A stretch of 64,000 bases of DNA from Elephas maximus indicus (taxonomy: Eukaryota; Chordata; Mammalia; Proboscidea; Elephantidae), in NCBI RefSeq assembly GCF_024166365.1, contig NC_064820.1, positions 59,497,501 through 59,561,500 of the forward strand, in the 5' to 3' direction. Below are positions 46,690 to 57,680 of the stretch, one piece after another. The notes beneath the pieces were generated by a model. That model did not search any database, was not told the origin of the DNA, and was given only the letters and a program-made list of their open reading frames with translations. Within the stretch, counting starts at the first letter, position 1, and every line of letters starts with the position of its first letter. A program made the position numbers and the translations under genes.

Positions 46690-47130
46690 AGTTCTCCATT
46701 GTTCCGAAATAAATATTTTTATTTCTGAATAATTTTAGATTTACAGAAAGGTTGCAAAGATAATACAAAGACTTCCCAAACACCTCTCACCTAGTTTTCC
46801 CCAATTGTTAGCATCGTATAATATCCTGGTATTCTTGTCAAATATAAAAAACTGATATTGGTTGATACATTACTATAAACTAAATTCAAGACTTTATCTC
46901 ACCATTTTTTTTCCACTAGTATTTTCTTTTTGCTCCAGGACCCAATTCAGGGTACATATTGCATTGAGTTGTCATGTCTCCCCAGGCTACTCTGGTTTGT
47001 GACAGTTTCTCAGTCTTCCTTTGTTTTTCATGACCTTGACAGTCTTGAGGAGTACTGGCCAAGTATCCTGTGGAATGTCCCCCAATATGGGTGCAATCAA
47101 TTACTTTTTTGTGTTGCCTTTCTAGCCATG
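46690..47130 (-). mobile_element. Old L1 (L1M-type) 3' end (minus)
   Basis: Inverse of an old L1 terminus: ataattttagatttacag, ccaattgttagcatcg, caattcagggtacatattgc, tgagttgtcatgtctcc. Diverged. Confidence 0.65.
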
Positions 47131-47164
47131 GTCTTGTAACTCCCACCCACATGATTGTGTGGTA

Positions 47165-47475
47165 GGGTAATTGTGGCCTACCAAGGGGATTAGTTAGTTT
47201 TTCCTTAAAAGAGAGCCAATTCCAGAGCAGAGAGAGAGATCCCAGCATCAGCAAAGAAGGAGAGACCCACAGGAAAGACCCGCAGGAGACGGTGCAGTGG
47301 GCTTCCTGGCCCATGGAGCAAGAAAGCTGAGTGCCTTTGGGCAGAGACTGAGGATCAAGGAGAAGTCTATGCCTGACCCACGAATTTGGGACTTGCCAGC
47401 TTCCACAACTGCGTGAGCCATTTCCATTATACAGTTTGTGAGTTTTGTGAGACATTGCAGCGAATTAGGGAACCC
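47165..47475 (+). mobile_element. Possible LTR or other old element
   Basis: cccagcatcagcaaagaagg, ggcttcctggcccatggagc, aatttgggacttgccagc and the end cagtttgtgagttttgtgag resemble MaLR-like LTR sequence. I cannot fix the family or borders. Confidence 0.35.
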
Positions 47476-48527
47476 AAAGACAAGAGGGAAAGTACTGAGG
47501 TGAGAGGGAGTAGTTGATGTTAGACATGATAGAGTGATACAGCAGCTTGGAAAAGTTAGACATTTGGGACATCTTCAACCCTGCCTCAGAGGAACCAGCT
47601 TTGTACTGATCCTTATAAAATAAATTATTCGTTTACTGGGCTTGTTTGTTGCTTTTCTTGTGATTAGGCTGGGATTATGTTTTTTTGGAGAAAGTATGAC
47701 AGAGGTAAAGGGCCCTTCATTGCTTTGTAACAATTTTACACATTTGTGACAGCCTTCTGATGGAGAGTTGATATTCTGGCTAGAGATTAGTTGAATTAGA
47801 GTTAAAATAGGCACACTGATTGCCTGTTTAATTACAAGGAAGAAGAGATACTGATGAGCACTGGAAATATTGATGAGTACTTGTTTTGCATATACCACAA
47901 ATCTCTGTAATCCCAATATAAAGTGGCCTCTGCAAGAATACTGCTCTCTCCTGCCATATGCCAAGCAGTACCTTAAAGACAATGGCAAAACACATGTAGC
48001 CCTATAAAAATAGCCCAGGTTGAGTGGAAAATCATTTATAGAGTCACTTTCTCTTCTCCTGATACCTGGTGACACTTACGATTCTGGAATCCAGATATTT
48101 AATTCCTATTCTGGCCTACAATGTTTAATATCTGTTAATTAAAGCTTCTGAAGGAGCTAAGGAGGAGTATTCAGGGAAAAGCAGGAAAGACCAGGATTTA
48201 CTGAGGCAGGCAGGATATTTGGATTCCTGCATTCCCATATTGGTTTTTCAGCTGGCTCACTTTGGAGTCAGCCAATGCAAGATAGAGTGAGAATGAAGAA
48301 GGAAATAAAATTGGTATCCTGAGGAGGCTGTAATGAGAATAGTATAAGACCAAAGAATATTATGAGGAGACAGGGAAAGACTTCTTTTTCTGTTTGACAG
48401 GAAAAGATCAATTTTGAAATCTTGCTAAGAGTTAGTGTCATTTTTGGGTATTAGTGAAATGAAGGTTGAGGGGAAGGCTACAATATATGAATATTTGTTA
48501 GACTTGGCTGAAGGACTTAGGAAACGT

Positions 48528-48567
<40 letters not shown>

Positions 48568-49311
48568 CCCGTGTTATCTCTGAGCCCTGGAAACAGGACA
48601 TGCCTGAGTTGGACAATGAGAGAGTCACTTCTCCTGGGACTTGCTGGCTGACCCTCTGGCAGGATTTTGCACATCCCATTGGCGGCGGTGAGGTGTCAAA
48701 TTTGTTAATATCCTGTTTGCTGACCCAAGGATCCAGCAGTGAAGGTTTCAAGCTGTGTGTGCTCTTTAAGGAATAAGTTAATAGTCCAGCTTCTAATCTC
48801 CATGTATGTAATGTGCCGTATTGTTTGGTTCAAGTCCAGTTAACTTTTGGTCTTTTTAAGCATTTGGTTTGGAGAGCACCAGTTTGTCCTTGGTTTTCAA
48901 CATGTAAAATACCAAAGATAGAAAGTTTGTGTGACAACTGCTGACAGGTGGGTGCTTCAGGTGCCCAGCTCATGTGCAAGACTCAGAGGAAGGCAGCCTC
49001 TCTGGAAAGAGCCAAAAATGTTGGGACAACATTGGAGACACTTAGCTCTCCCTCACTCTTGTCATTGACAGTGGCCCCTTTACCAATGTGGACAATACTC
49101 ATTTCACTGACCAAAATGTATAAATGTATACACACATACACACACACATTTAGAGCCTTTTTAAAAATCAGAAAATCTCCAAACTTAAACAAAATAATGA
49201 ATGCCACTCATCCTAGAATGCTTTACTACTGACTCCCTGTTAAAAAACAGGAGGTAACAAATTTGTAACATAGTAATATATGTGCTTTTTTGTTAACACA
49301 GTAAATACTAA
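47476..49311 (+). other. IL31RA: IL31RA intron, mostly unique
   Basis: No gene recognised. Includes the (CA)n at 48532-48564. A minus frame at 48075-47575 (166 codons) has no recognisable product and no support. Confidence 0.5.
48532..48564. repeat. (CA)n microsatellite
   Basis: About 16 perfect CA units preceded by gtgcg, in an IL31RA intron. Confidence 0.95.
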
Positions 49312-49470
49312 CAAAAAAAAAAAACCTGTTGCCGACGAGTCAATTTCAACTCATAGCGACCCTATAGGACAGAGTAGAACTGTCCCCGTAGGGTTTCTAA
49401 AGAGCAGCTGATGGATTCGAACTGTTGACCTTTTGGTTAGCAGCTGAGCTTTTAACCGCTGCGCAACCTA
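49312..49470 (-). mobile_element. AfroSINE (minus)
   Basis: Inverse tail cctgttgccgacgagtcaat, catagcgaccctataggac, gattcgaactgttgacc and ttttaaccgctgcgc. A run of A at the 5' side on the + strand. In an IL31RA intron, antisense. Confidence 0.88.
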
Positions 49471-50155
49471 ATGATTACCTTAATTTATGTCTAATAATTA
49501 CCGTAACTGATAAACAGTGACAGTGGTTCTTGATATTTGAAGGTATCTGCAACAACTGTAATGTAGTATGAAAATAACTGTGATTTTTAGTGATGACAAA
49601 GTCACAAGTACTGATATCATTATAGTTTGTTACCTACATTCACAATGGGAAGAAATTCTGCATTTCAAGGACGTAAGTTCCCGTAGAAGTTTATAGACCC
49701 TTGAATTCTACCTATGGGCTCCTTGAAGGTCCAGATTCCTTTCTAGATGGCAGTGTCTACTCTTCTTATGAAGGGATGGATACTACTGGGTGGGGAACCA
49801 GAAGGAACAAAATTGGTAAGATGGGAAAATGCAGCTAAAGATATCAGAAATTTTTTCTATTATACACATTTCTAGGGAAAAATATTGATTTGTAAGGTTT
49901 AAGTGTGGCACAGTTAAGCAATTTGTATTTTTTTCTTCTGGCCACATCATTCACTACCCAATTATCTGGAATGGTTCTGCCATTTGATGTTTTACTTAGT
50001 ATTTCACTAACACTTTATATTTGCCTGGTGCTTTAATTTTGGCTTCTCAAATGTTAATTTTGAGTATGAATATAGAAAGTTTATTTTTAACTAGAAATCT
50101 AACTCTTCAAAGGTAATAATTGGAGAAATGGAATTAGATACCTTCCATAGACCTG
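49471..50155 (+). other. IL31RA: IL31RA intron, unique
   Basis: No repeat or gene recognised. Confidence 0.5.
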
Positions 50156-50161
50156 ATAAGG

Positions 50162-50341
50162 GAAAAGCACTTGGCTGCTAACAGAAAGGTCAGTGGTTCG
50201 AACCCACCCAGTGGCTGCACAGGAGAAAAGACCTGGTGATCTGCTCCCATAAAGATTACACCTTAACCCTGTAGGGCAGTTCTCCTCTGTCCCATAGGGC
50301 TGCTATCAGTTGGAATCGACTCGATAGCACCCAACAACAAA
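50162..50341 (+). mobile_element. AfroSINE, 5'-truncated, near IL31RA exon
   Basis: Starts within the tRNA-like part (agcacttggctgctaac), agacctggtgatctgctcc insert, tcagttggaatcgactcg and a caacaaca tail. It ends 160 bases before the exon at 50501. Confidence 0.88.
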
Positions 50342-50500
50342 TTATTGATACCCAAAGACAACAACAAATCAACTCAATGGTACCTAACAGCTAACCAACA
50401 AACCTAGCTTTCAATTCATCTGCTTTCATAAAAATATTCCATGGTGACAGTATCTATCATGAACTGAAATTGTTGTGTCTGTGTAATTTTTTTTTTTTAG

Positions 50501-50618
50501 CTCTGCCACATAAGCCTGAGAACATTTCTTGCATCTTCTACTATAGGTGCAATTTAACTTGCACTTGGAGTCCAGAAAAGGAAGCCTATGACACATGGTA
50601 CACAGTTTACAGAACTTG
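50501..50618 (+). CDS. IL31RA: IL31RA coding exon: start of the mature ectodomain
   Basis: A 118-base exon with acceptor ttttttttttag and donor gtaagt. It joins in frame to the signal-peptide exon (G|CT gives A) and reads ALPHKPENISC, then FYYRCNLTCTWSPEKEAY and DTWYTVYRT. The CTW of LTCTWSP is the CxW motif of the first cytokine-receptor domain, and the earlier cysteine of ENISC is its expected partner. Two N-glycosylation sequons, NIS and NLT, are visible. The extra cysteine in YYRCNLT stands where human, as I recall, has lysine. Open and spliced cleanly, so the gene looks functional. The remaining exons are beyond the window. Confidence 0.93.
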
Positions 50619-51375
50619 GTAAGTAGGAGAAGCTTGTGTGCTATTAGTGGGAGTAAGGAGAGGAGGCAGAGTCTCCTGGTTTGTCATGATTCAAGTCACT
50701 TATGAAGTAAAACACTTTCTCAATGACAGCTTCTGGGTGAGCTTTATGCTGCATCTGGTGGCTGGGGTGACTTCTTGGTTATTTAAAGCCATACTGACAG
50801 GTCTGCAGACACAGAGTTGAGGGAAGATACAGCCACATTATGGCCTGCTCTTAGGATTGCCTGATTGGCTTAGTGACCAGTTGTAAGCATAGCAGAAAAA
50901 TCTGTTTACTTACTATATTCAATTATGCTCCTTCTCTTTTCAGAAAGTGTTATAGCACAATTCATTTTTCACAGATCCAGACATAGTAAGTAGGATAAAT
51001 TCAGCACCAAGAAGCAAAATTAACTCAGTCTTCCACTAATTTGCTGTGTAACCCTTGTCAAACAGTATTCTACTAGGACAGTGATTTCCAAATTTTTCAC
51101 TCTCTCAAGGATCCCTTTTTATTCTAATTTATTAACAATCCTGGCCAAAAGTTAGATGTCTTAGTGAGTTTGCACAGGGATTTTTTAAAATTCTGAAAAT
51201 AGCTCATAAAGCCCATTACTTCCTTCATGCTTCCTTAGGAATAAGAGGATCCATGTCAGGAGTCATTATAAGATGATCTTTAAGTCTTTTGCTGTTTATA
51301 AAAGAGAATCTGTAGTTCCAAGTTTTTTTTTCTATACAAGATCTTTATATGTACTCTGTGTGTGTGTGTGTTTTT
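50619..51375 (+). other. IL31RA: IL31RA intron 2, unique sequence and (TG)n
   Basis: No repeat recognised except a short (TG)n at 51357-51371. The donor gtaagt begins at 50619. Confidence 0.6.
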
Positions 51376-51387
51376 CATCAGTCATTA

Positions 51388-51527
51388 TTGCATTGCTGTC
51401 AAGTCGATTCCGACTCATAGTGATGCTATAGGACAGAGTAGAACTACCCATATGGTTTCCAAGAAGTGGCTGATGGATTTGAACTGCCGAACTTTTGGTT
51501 AGCTGCTCTTAACCACTTTACTCCTCA
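51388..51527 (-). mobile_element. AfroSINE (minus)
   Basis: Inverse tail attgctgtcaagtcgattcc, gatgctataggacagag, gatttgaactgccgaac and ttaaccactttactcc. Antisense in an IL31RA intron. Confidence 0.85.
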
Positions 51528-51656
51528 TAAATTGGTAACTGGTGTTATAAGGGAAGTATACTGTATGTTTTAGAGCAGAAGAAAGGGAAAAGCAAATAAT
51601 ATTCTTAACAGTATCTATATGTTAATGAGTATCTTTGTCAAAGAGATACTTTAAAA

Positions 51657-51978
51657 CAAGGATTGGCAAACTTTTTCTGTAAAGGGCTAGGTAGTAAACA
51701 TTTTAGGCTTCTCAATCCATATAGTTTCTGTCAAAACTACACAACACTACTGTTGTAGCACACAAACTGCTATAGACAATATGTGTGACTATGTTCCAAT
51801 AAAGCCTCACTTATAGATACTGAAATTTGAATTTCATGTAATTTGAACATGCCACAAAATATTCTCTTTTTTTTTTTCGCAACATTTTAGCCATGTAAAA
51901 ACTGTCCTTAGCTTGTGGGTCATATAAAAACAGGAGGTGGCCATATCTGGCCTGTAGGTTACAGTTTGCTGACCCCTG
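51657..51978 (+). mobile_element. hAT-type DNA transposon fossil
   Basis: Inverted ends: caaggattggcaaact on the left and agtttgctgacccctg on the right, with inner tgtaaagggctaggtag and gtgactatgttccaataaag. An 8-base duplication is ctttaaaa (51649-51656) and ctttagaa (51979-51986), one mismatch. The family is familiar from other mammals, but I do not give a name. Non-autonomous. Confidence 0.8.
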
Positions 51979-51986
51979 CTTTAGAA

Positions 51987-52329
51987 ATTAAGAATGATAA
52001 AGGCCCAATAACACATGGTCCAAATGATTTATCTTTTCACAGAAGTGTTAGTTCTAGGCTCCATGTTGGACAAGAAGTAGCAATAGAATGAAAATCTGGA
52101 AACGTTAATTGACTCACTTCTATTTTTCTGCTTTTTCCTTCATCTCTCTTTATGGATTGTCATTATAGTCACCAGTTGGGCATGTAGAATACCCTGGAAC
52201 CATTATACCCACTTCCCGTTGATGGCCCCAGGCCTGCCTAGACTTCTTGTATTCCTAGACTGGCTTGTATTTTTGTGAGTTTATCACCTAGAATATTTCT
52301 TCCAGGTAGAATGGTAGGATTTCCCTGTG
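51987..52329 (+). other. IL31RA: IL31RA intron, unique
   Basis: No recognised feature. Confidence 0.4.
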
Positions 52330-53233
52330 GATAGTCAAACCTGTGCTTCAGGGTTGTATCCTTTCACCATACTTACTCAATCTGTATGCTGAGCAAATAA
52401 TCTGAGGAGCTGGGCTATATGAAGAAGAACATGGCATCAGGATTGGAGGAAGACTTATTAACAACCTGCATTTACGCAGATGATGCAACCTTGCTTGCTG
52501 AAAGTGAAGACAACATGAAGCACTTACTGATGAAGATCAAAGACCAAAGCCTTCAGTATAGATTACACCTCAACATAAAGAAAACAAAAATCCTCATAAC
52601 TGGACCAATAAACGACATCATGATAAACAGAGAAACGATTGAAGTTGTCAGGGATTTCATTTTACTTGGATCCACAATCAACATCCATGGAAGCAGGACT
52701 CAAGGAATCAAGACACATTGCACTGGGCAAATCTGCTGCAAAAGACCTCTTTAAAATCTTAAAAAGAAAAGACATCACCTTGAAGACTAAAGCATGCCTG
52801 ACCCAAGCCATGGTGTTTTCGATTACCTCATAGACATGGGAAAGCTGTACAATGTATAAGGAAGACTGAAGAAGAATTGATGCTTTTGGATGATGGTGCT
52901 GGTGAAGAATACTGAATATACCATGAACTGCCAAAAGAATGAAAATCTGTCTTGGAAGAAATATAGCTAGAATGCTCCTTGGAAGCAAGGATGACAAGAC
53001 TACATCTCTCGTACTTTAGACATGTTATCAGGTGGAATCAATCCCTGGAGAAGGACATCACGCTTGGTAGAGTAGAGGGTCATCGAAAAAGAGGAAGACC
53101 CACAATGAGATCAATTGACACGGTGTCTACAACAATGGGCTGAAGCATAACAATGATCATGAGGATGACACAGTACCTGGCAGTGTTTTGTTACTATGAG
53201 TCAGAACCGACTCAATGGCACCTAACAACAGTC
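52330..53233 (+). mobile_element. RTE/BovB LINE 3' part (plus)
   Basis: From reverse-transcriptase motif B (ctttcaccatacttactcaatc) to the 3' tip (tatgagtcagaaccgactc, then caatggcacctaacaaca). The translation shows IYADDATLLAESED (motif C with an intact YADD) and then MKHLLMKIKDQSLQYRLHL at 52419-52754. A 1-base shift lies just before the YADD, and in-frame stops occur (TGA at 52403-52405 and 52903-52905). About 0.9 kb, 5'-truncated. Confidence 0.88.
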
Positions 53234-53524
53234 AACCCTGAGAACATATTAGGGTGGGTCAGTGTTATGAACAAAAACCTACCGATGCTCAAGACAACAG
53301 GAATTTATATTGCCTTGGGGAAAAGAGGAGGAGTTGGGGATGCCCTCCTGGAGGGGGTGGCTTTTGAACTGAGACTTGAAGGAGATCTGCAGGTATGGGG
53401 TAGGGGAGAAAGGATATATCTCAAGGTTACATCATGGGCAAACACAAAAATGTTCAACTATAGTAACGGTAATAACAATAATAGTATTATCTCACATTTG
53501 TTAACTACTTACTAAGTGCCTGCC
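53234..53524 (+). other. IL31RA: IL31RA intron, unique
   Basis: No repeat recognised. The frame 53153-53515 runs out of the RTE tail into unique sequence. Confidence 0.4.
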
Positions 53525-53964
53525 ATTTTTTAAATAATTTTTATTGTGCTTTAACTGAAAGTTTACAAGTCAAGTCAGTCTTTCACACAAAAACCCATAT
53601 ACACCTTGCTACACACTCCCAATTACTCTCCCCTTAATGAGACAGCCCACTCTCTCCCTCCACTCTCTCTTTTCGTGTCCATTTCACCAGCTTCTAACCC
53701 CCTCCACCCTCTCATCTCCCCTCTAGGCAGGAGATGCCAACGTAGTGTCAAGTGTCCACCTGACCCAAAAAGCTCACTCCTCACCAGCATCCCTCTCCAA
53801 CCCATTGTCCAGTCCAATCCATGTCTGAAGAGTTGGCTTTGGGAATGGTTCCTGTCCTAGGCCAACAGAAGGTCTGGGGTCCATGACCACCAGGGTCCCT
53901 CTAGTCTCAGTCAGACCATTAAGTCTGGTCTTATGAGAATTTGGGGTCTGCATTCCACTGCTCT
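53525..53964 (-). mobile_element. Right-hand L1, 3' UTR left part (minus)
   Basis: Inverse L1 3' end beginning with a T-rich tail (53525-53545), then gtgctttaactgaaagtttac. Interrupted at cattccactgctct (53951-53964) by a full-length RTE. Resumes at 57135. Confidence 0.88.
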
Positions 53965-54148
53965 GATGTGTTGCTGTGATGCTTGAAGCTATGCCACCAG
54001 TATTCAGACACCAGCAGGGTCACCCGTGGAGGACAGGTTTCAGCTGAGCTTCCAGACTAAGACAGACTAGGAAGAAGGACCCGGCAGTCTACTTCTGAAA
54101 AGCATTAGCCAGTGAAAACCTTATGAATAGCAGCAGAACATTGATATA

Positions 54149-54892
54149 GTGCTGGAAGATGAGCCCCCCAGGTTGGAAGGCACTCAAAAGATGACTGGGG
54201 GAGAGCTGCCTCCTCAAAGTGGAGTCGACCTTAATGACGTGAATGGAGTAAAGCTTTCAGGACCTTCACTTGCTGATGGGGCACGACTCAAAATGAGAAG
54301 AAACAGCTGCAAACATCCATTAATAATTGGAACCTGGAATGTACGAAGTATGAATCTAGGAAAATTGGAAATCATCAAAAATAAAATGAAACGTATAAAC
54401 ATTGATATCCTAGGCATTAGTGAGCTGAAATGGACTGGTACTGGCCATTTTGAATTGGACAATCATATAGTCTACTATGCTGGGAATGACAGCGCGAAGA
54501 GGAATGGTGTTGCATTCATCGTCAAAAAGAACGTTTTAAGATCTATCCTGAAGAACAACACTGTCAGTGATAGGATAATATCCATATGCCTACAAGGAAG
54601 ACCAGTTAATACGACTATTATTCAAATTTACATAGCAACCACTAGTGCCAAAGATGAAGAAATAGAAGATTTTTATCAGCTGCTGCAGTCTGAAATTGAC
54701 CGAACATGCAATCAAGATGCATTGATAATTACTGGTGATTGGAATGGGAAAGTTGGAAACAAAGAAGAAGGACCAGTAGTTGGAAAATATGGTCTTGGTG
54801 ATAGAAACAATGCTGGAGATGGAATGATAGAATTTTGCAAGACCAACGACTTCTTCATTGCAAATACCTTCTTTCACCAACATAAACGGTGA
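54149..54892 (+). pseudogene. RTE endonuclease domain
   Basis: The recognisable domain begins near 54293 (RRNSCKHPLIIGTWNVRSM), with TWNV at the start of an AP-type endonuclease. ISELKWTGTG (catalytic Glu region) and ITGDWNGKVG (GDWN catalytic Asp/Asn) follow, then an end at HQHKR. After the TGA near 54892 the expected continuation (TWTSPDG) appears in another frame, so a base has been lost. The first residues (54149-54280) look like 5' leader and may not be coding. Confidence 0.85.
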
Positions 54893-55393
54893 CTATACAC
54901 ATGGACCTCACCGGATGGAACACACAGAAATCAAATTGACGACATCTGTGGAAAGAGATGATGGAAAAGGTCAATATCATCAGTCAGAACAAGGCCAGGG
55001 GCCAACTGTGGAAATGATCATCAATTGCTCATATGCAAACTCAAGCTGAAACTGAAGAAAATCAGAGCAAGTCCACGAGAGCCAAAATATGACCTTGAGT
55101 ATATCCCACCTGAATTTAGAGACCATCTCAAGAATAGATTTGACGCATTTAACACCAGTGACTGAAGACCAGATGAGTTCTGAAATGATATCAAGGACAT
55201 CATCCATGAAGAAAGCAAGAAGTCACTGAAAAGACAGGAAAGAAAGAAAAGACCAAGATGGATGTCAGAGGAAACTCTGAAACTTGCTCTTGAGTGTCGA
55301 GCAGCTAAAGCAAAAGGAAGAATTGATGAAGTAAAAGAACTGAACAGAAGATTTTAAAGGGCCTCTCAAAAAGACAAAGTATTATAATGACAT

Positions 55394-57128
55394 GTGCAAA
55401 GAGCTGGAGATGGAAAACCAAAAGGGAAGAACACGCTCGGTGTTTCTCAAGCTGAAAGGACTGAAGAAAAAATTCAAGCCTTGAGTTGCAATAGTGAAGG
55501 ATTCCATGGGGAAAATATTAAACAACGCAGGAAGCATCAAAAGAAGATGGAAAGAATACACAGAGTCATTATACCAAAAAGAATTAGCCGATGTTCAACC
55601 ATTTCAAGAGGTGGCATGTGATCAGGAACCGATGGTACTGAAGGAAGAAGTCCAAGGTGCTCTGAAGGCATTAGCGAAAAACAAGGCTCCAGGAATTGAT
55701 GGAATATCAATTGAGATGTTTCAACAAATAGATGCAGCGTTGGAGGTGCTCACTCGTCTATGCCAAGAAATATGGAAGACAACTTCCTGGCCAACTGACT
55801 GGAAGAGATCCATATTTATGCCTCTTCCCAAGAAAGGTGATCCAACCAAATGTGGGAATTATAAAACAATATCATTAATATCGCACGCAAGCAAAATTTT
55901 GCTGAAGGTCATTCAAAAATGGCTGCAGCAGTATATCGACAGGGAACTGCCAGAAATTCAGGCCGGTTTCAGAAGAGGACGTGGAACCAGGGATATCATT
56001 GCTGATGTCAGATGGATCCTGGCTGAAAGCAGAGAATACCAGAAGGATGTTTACCTGTGTTTTATTGACTATGCAAAGGCATTCGACTGCATGGATCGTA
56101 ACAAACTATGGATAACACTGCGAAGAATGGGAATTCCAGAACACTTAATTGTGCTCATGAGGAACCTTTACGTAGATCAAGAGGCAGAATAAGGGGATAC
56201 TGATTGGTTTAAAGTCAGGAAAGGTGTGCGTCAATGTTGTATTCTTTCACCATACCTATTCAATCTGTGTGCTGAACAAATAATCTGAGAAGCTAGACTA
56301 CATGAAGAAGAACGGGGCGTCAGGATTGGAGGAAGACTCATTAACAACCTGTGTTATGGAGATGACACAAACTTGCTTGCTGAAAGTGAAGAGGACTTGA
56401 AGCACTTACTAATGAAGATCAAAGACCACAGCCTTCAGTATGGATTACACCTCAACATAAAGAAAACAAAAATCCTCACAACTGGACCAATGAGCAACAT
56501 CATGATAAACAGAGAAAAGATTGAAGTTGTCAAGGATTTCATTTTACTTGGATCCACAATCAACAACCATGGAAGCAGCAGTCAAGAAATCAAAAGACGC
56601 ATTGCATTGGATAAGTCTGCTGCAAAGGACCTCTTCAAAGTGTTGAAGAGCAAAGATGTCACCCTGAAGACTAAGGTGCGCCTGACCCAAGCCATGGTAT
56701 TTTCAGTCACACCATATGCATGTGAAAGCTGGACAATAAATAAGGAAGACCGAAGAAGAGTTGACGCCTTTGAATTGTGGTGTTGGTGAAGAATATGGAA
56801 TATACCATGGACTGCCAAAAGAACAAACAAATCTGTCTTGGAAGAAGCATGGCCAGAATGCTCCTTAGAGGCAAGAATGGCGAGACTGCGTCTTATACAC
56901 TTTGGACATGTTGTCAGGAGGGATCAGTCCCTGGAGAAGGACGTCATGATTGGCAGAGTACAGGGTCAGTGGAAAAGAGTAAGACCCTCAACAAGGTGGA
57001 TTGACACAGTGGCTGCAACAATGAGCTCAAGCATAATAATGATTGTAAGGATGGCTCAGGACCGGGCAGTGTTTCGTTCTGTTTTGCATAGGGTCGCTAT
57101 GAGTCGGAACCGACTCGACGGCACCTAA
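55394..57128 (+). pseudogene. RTE reverse transcriptase and C-terminal part
   Basis: One frame from 55494 to 57128, broken by three in-frame stops: TAA 56190-56192, TGA 56286-56288 and TGA 56787-56789. Motifs in order: KNKAPGIDGI, FIDYAKAFDCMD (motif A), GVRQCCILSPYLFN (motif B), and YGDDTNLLAES (motif C, where the truncated copy at 52330 has YADD). The C-terminal SYTLW-like piece is in another frame. A stretch before 55494 is shifted. The YGDD change may be drift in a dead copy. Confidence 0.85.
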
Positions 57129-57680
57129 CAACAACATCCCACTGTTCTCCTGCTCCCTCAGGGATTCTCTGTTGTGTTCCTTATCAGGGCAGTCATCGGC
57201 TGTAGCCAGGCACCATCTAGTTCTCAGGATGATGTAAGTCTCTGGTTCACATGGCAATTTCTGTCTCTTGGGCTCATAATCGCCTTGTGTCCTTGGTGTT
57301 CTTCATTTTCCTTTGATCTAGGTGGGTTGAGACCAATTAATGCATCTTAGATGGCTGCTTGCTAGCGTTTAAGACCCCAGACGCCACTCTTCAAAGTGGG
57401 ATGCAGAATATTTTCTTAATAGATTTTATTATGCCAATTGACTTAGATGTCCCCTTGAACCATGGTCCCCAGACCCCTGCTACGCTGGCCTTCAAAGCAT
57501 TCAGTTTATTCAGGAAACTTCTTTGCTTTTCGTTTAGTCCAGTTGTGCTGACCTCGCCTGTATTGTGTGCTGTCTTTCCCTTCACGTAAAGTAGTTCTTA
57601 TCTACTATCTAATTAGTGAGTGCCCCTCTCCCACCCTCCCTCCCTTCCCCCTCTCGTAACCACAAAAGAATGTTTTCTTC

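Larger units (their letters stand above)
53965..57134 (+). mobile_element. Full-length RTE/BovB LINE inserted in an L1
   Basis: About 3.17 kb, flanked by a 14-base duplication with two C/T differences (cattccactgctct at 53951-53964, catcccactgttct at 57135-57148). It carries an AP-endonuclease domain, a reverse transcriptase, and a tail ctatgagtcggaaccgactc ending cacctaacaacaa. It lies in the same orientation as IL31RA and opposite to the L1 around it. Stops and frameshifts mean this copy is not active. Confidence 0.93.

Noticed and set aside
46916..47455. Minus-strand frame of 179 codons
   Set aside because: It crosses an old L1 end and an LTR-like piece. No family match and no conservation can be seen.
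47575..48075. Minus-strand frame of 166 codons in an IL31RA intron
   Set aside because: No recognisable product, no start context and antisense to the gene. Possible but unsupported.
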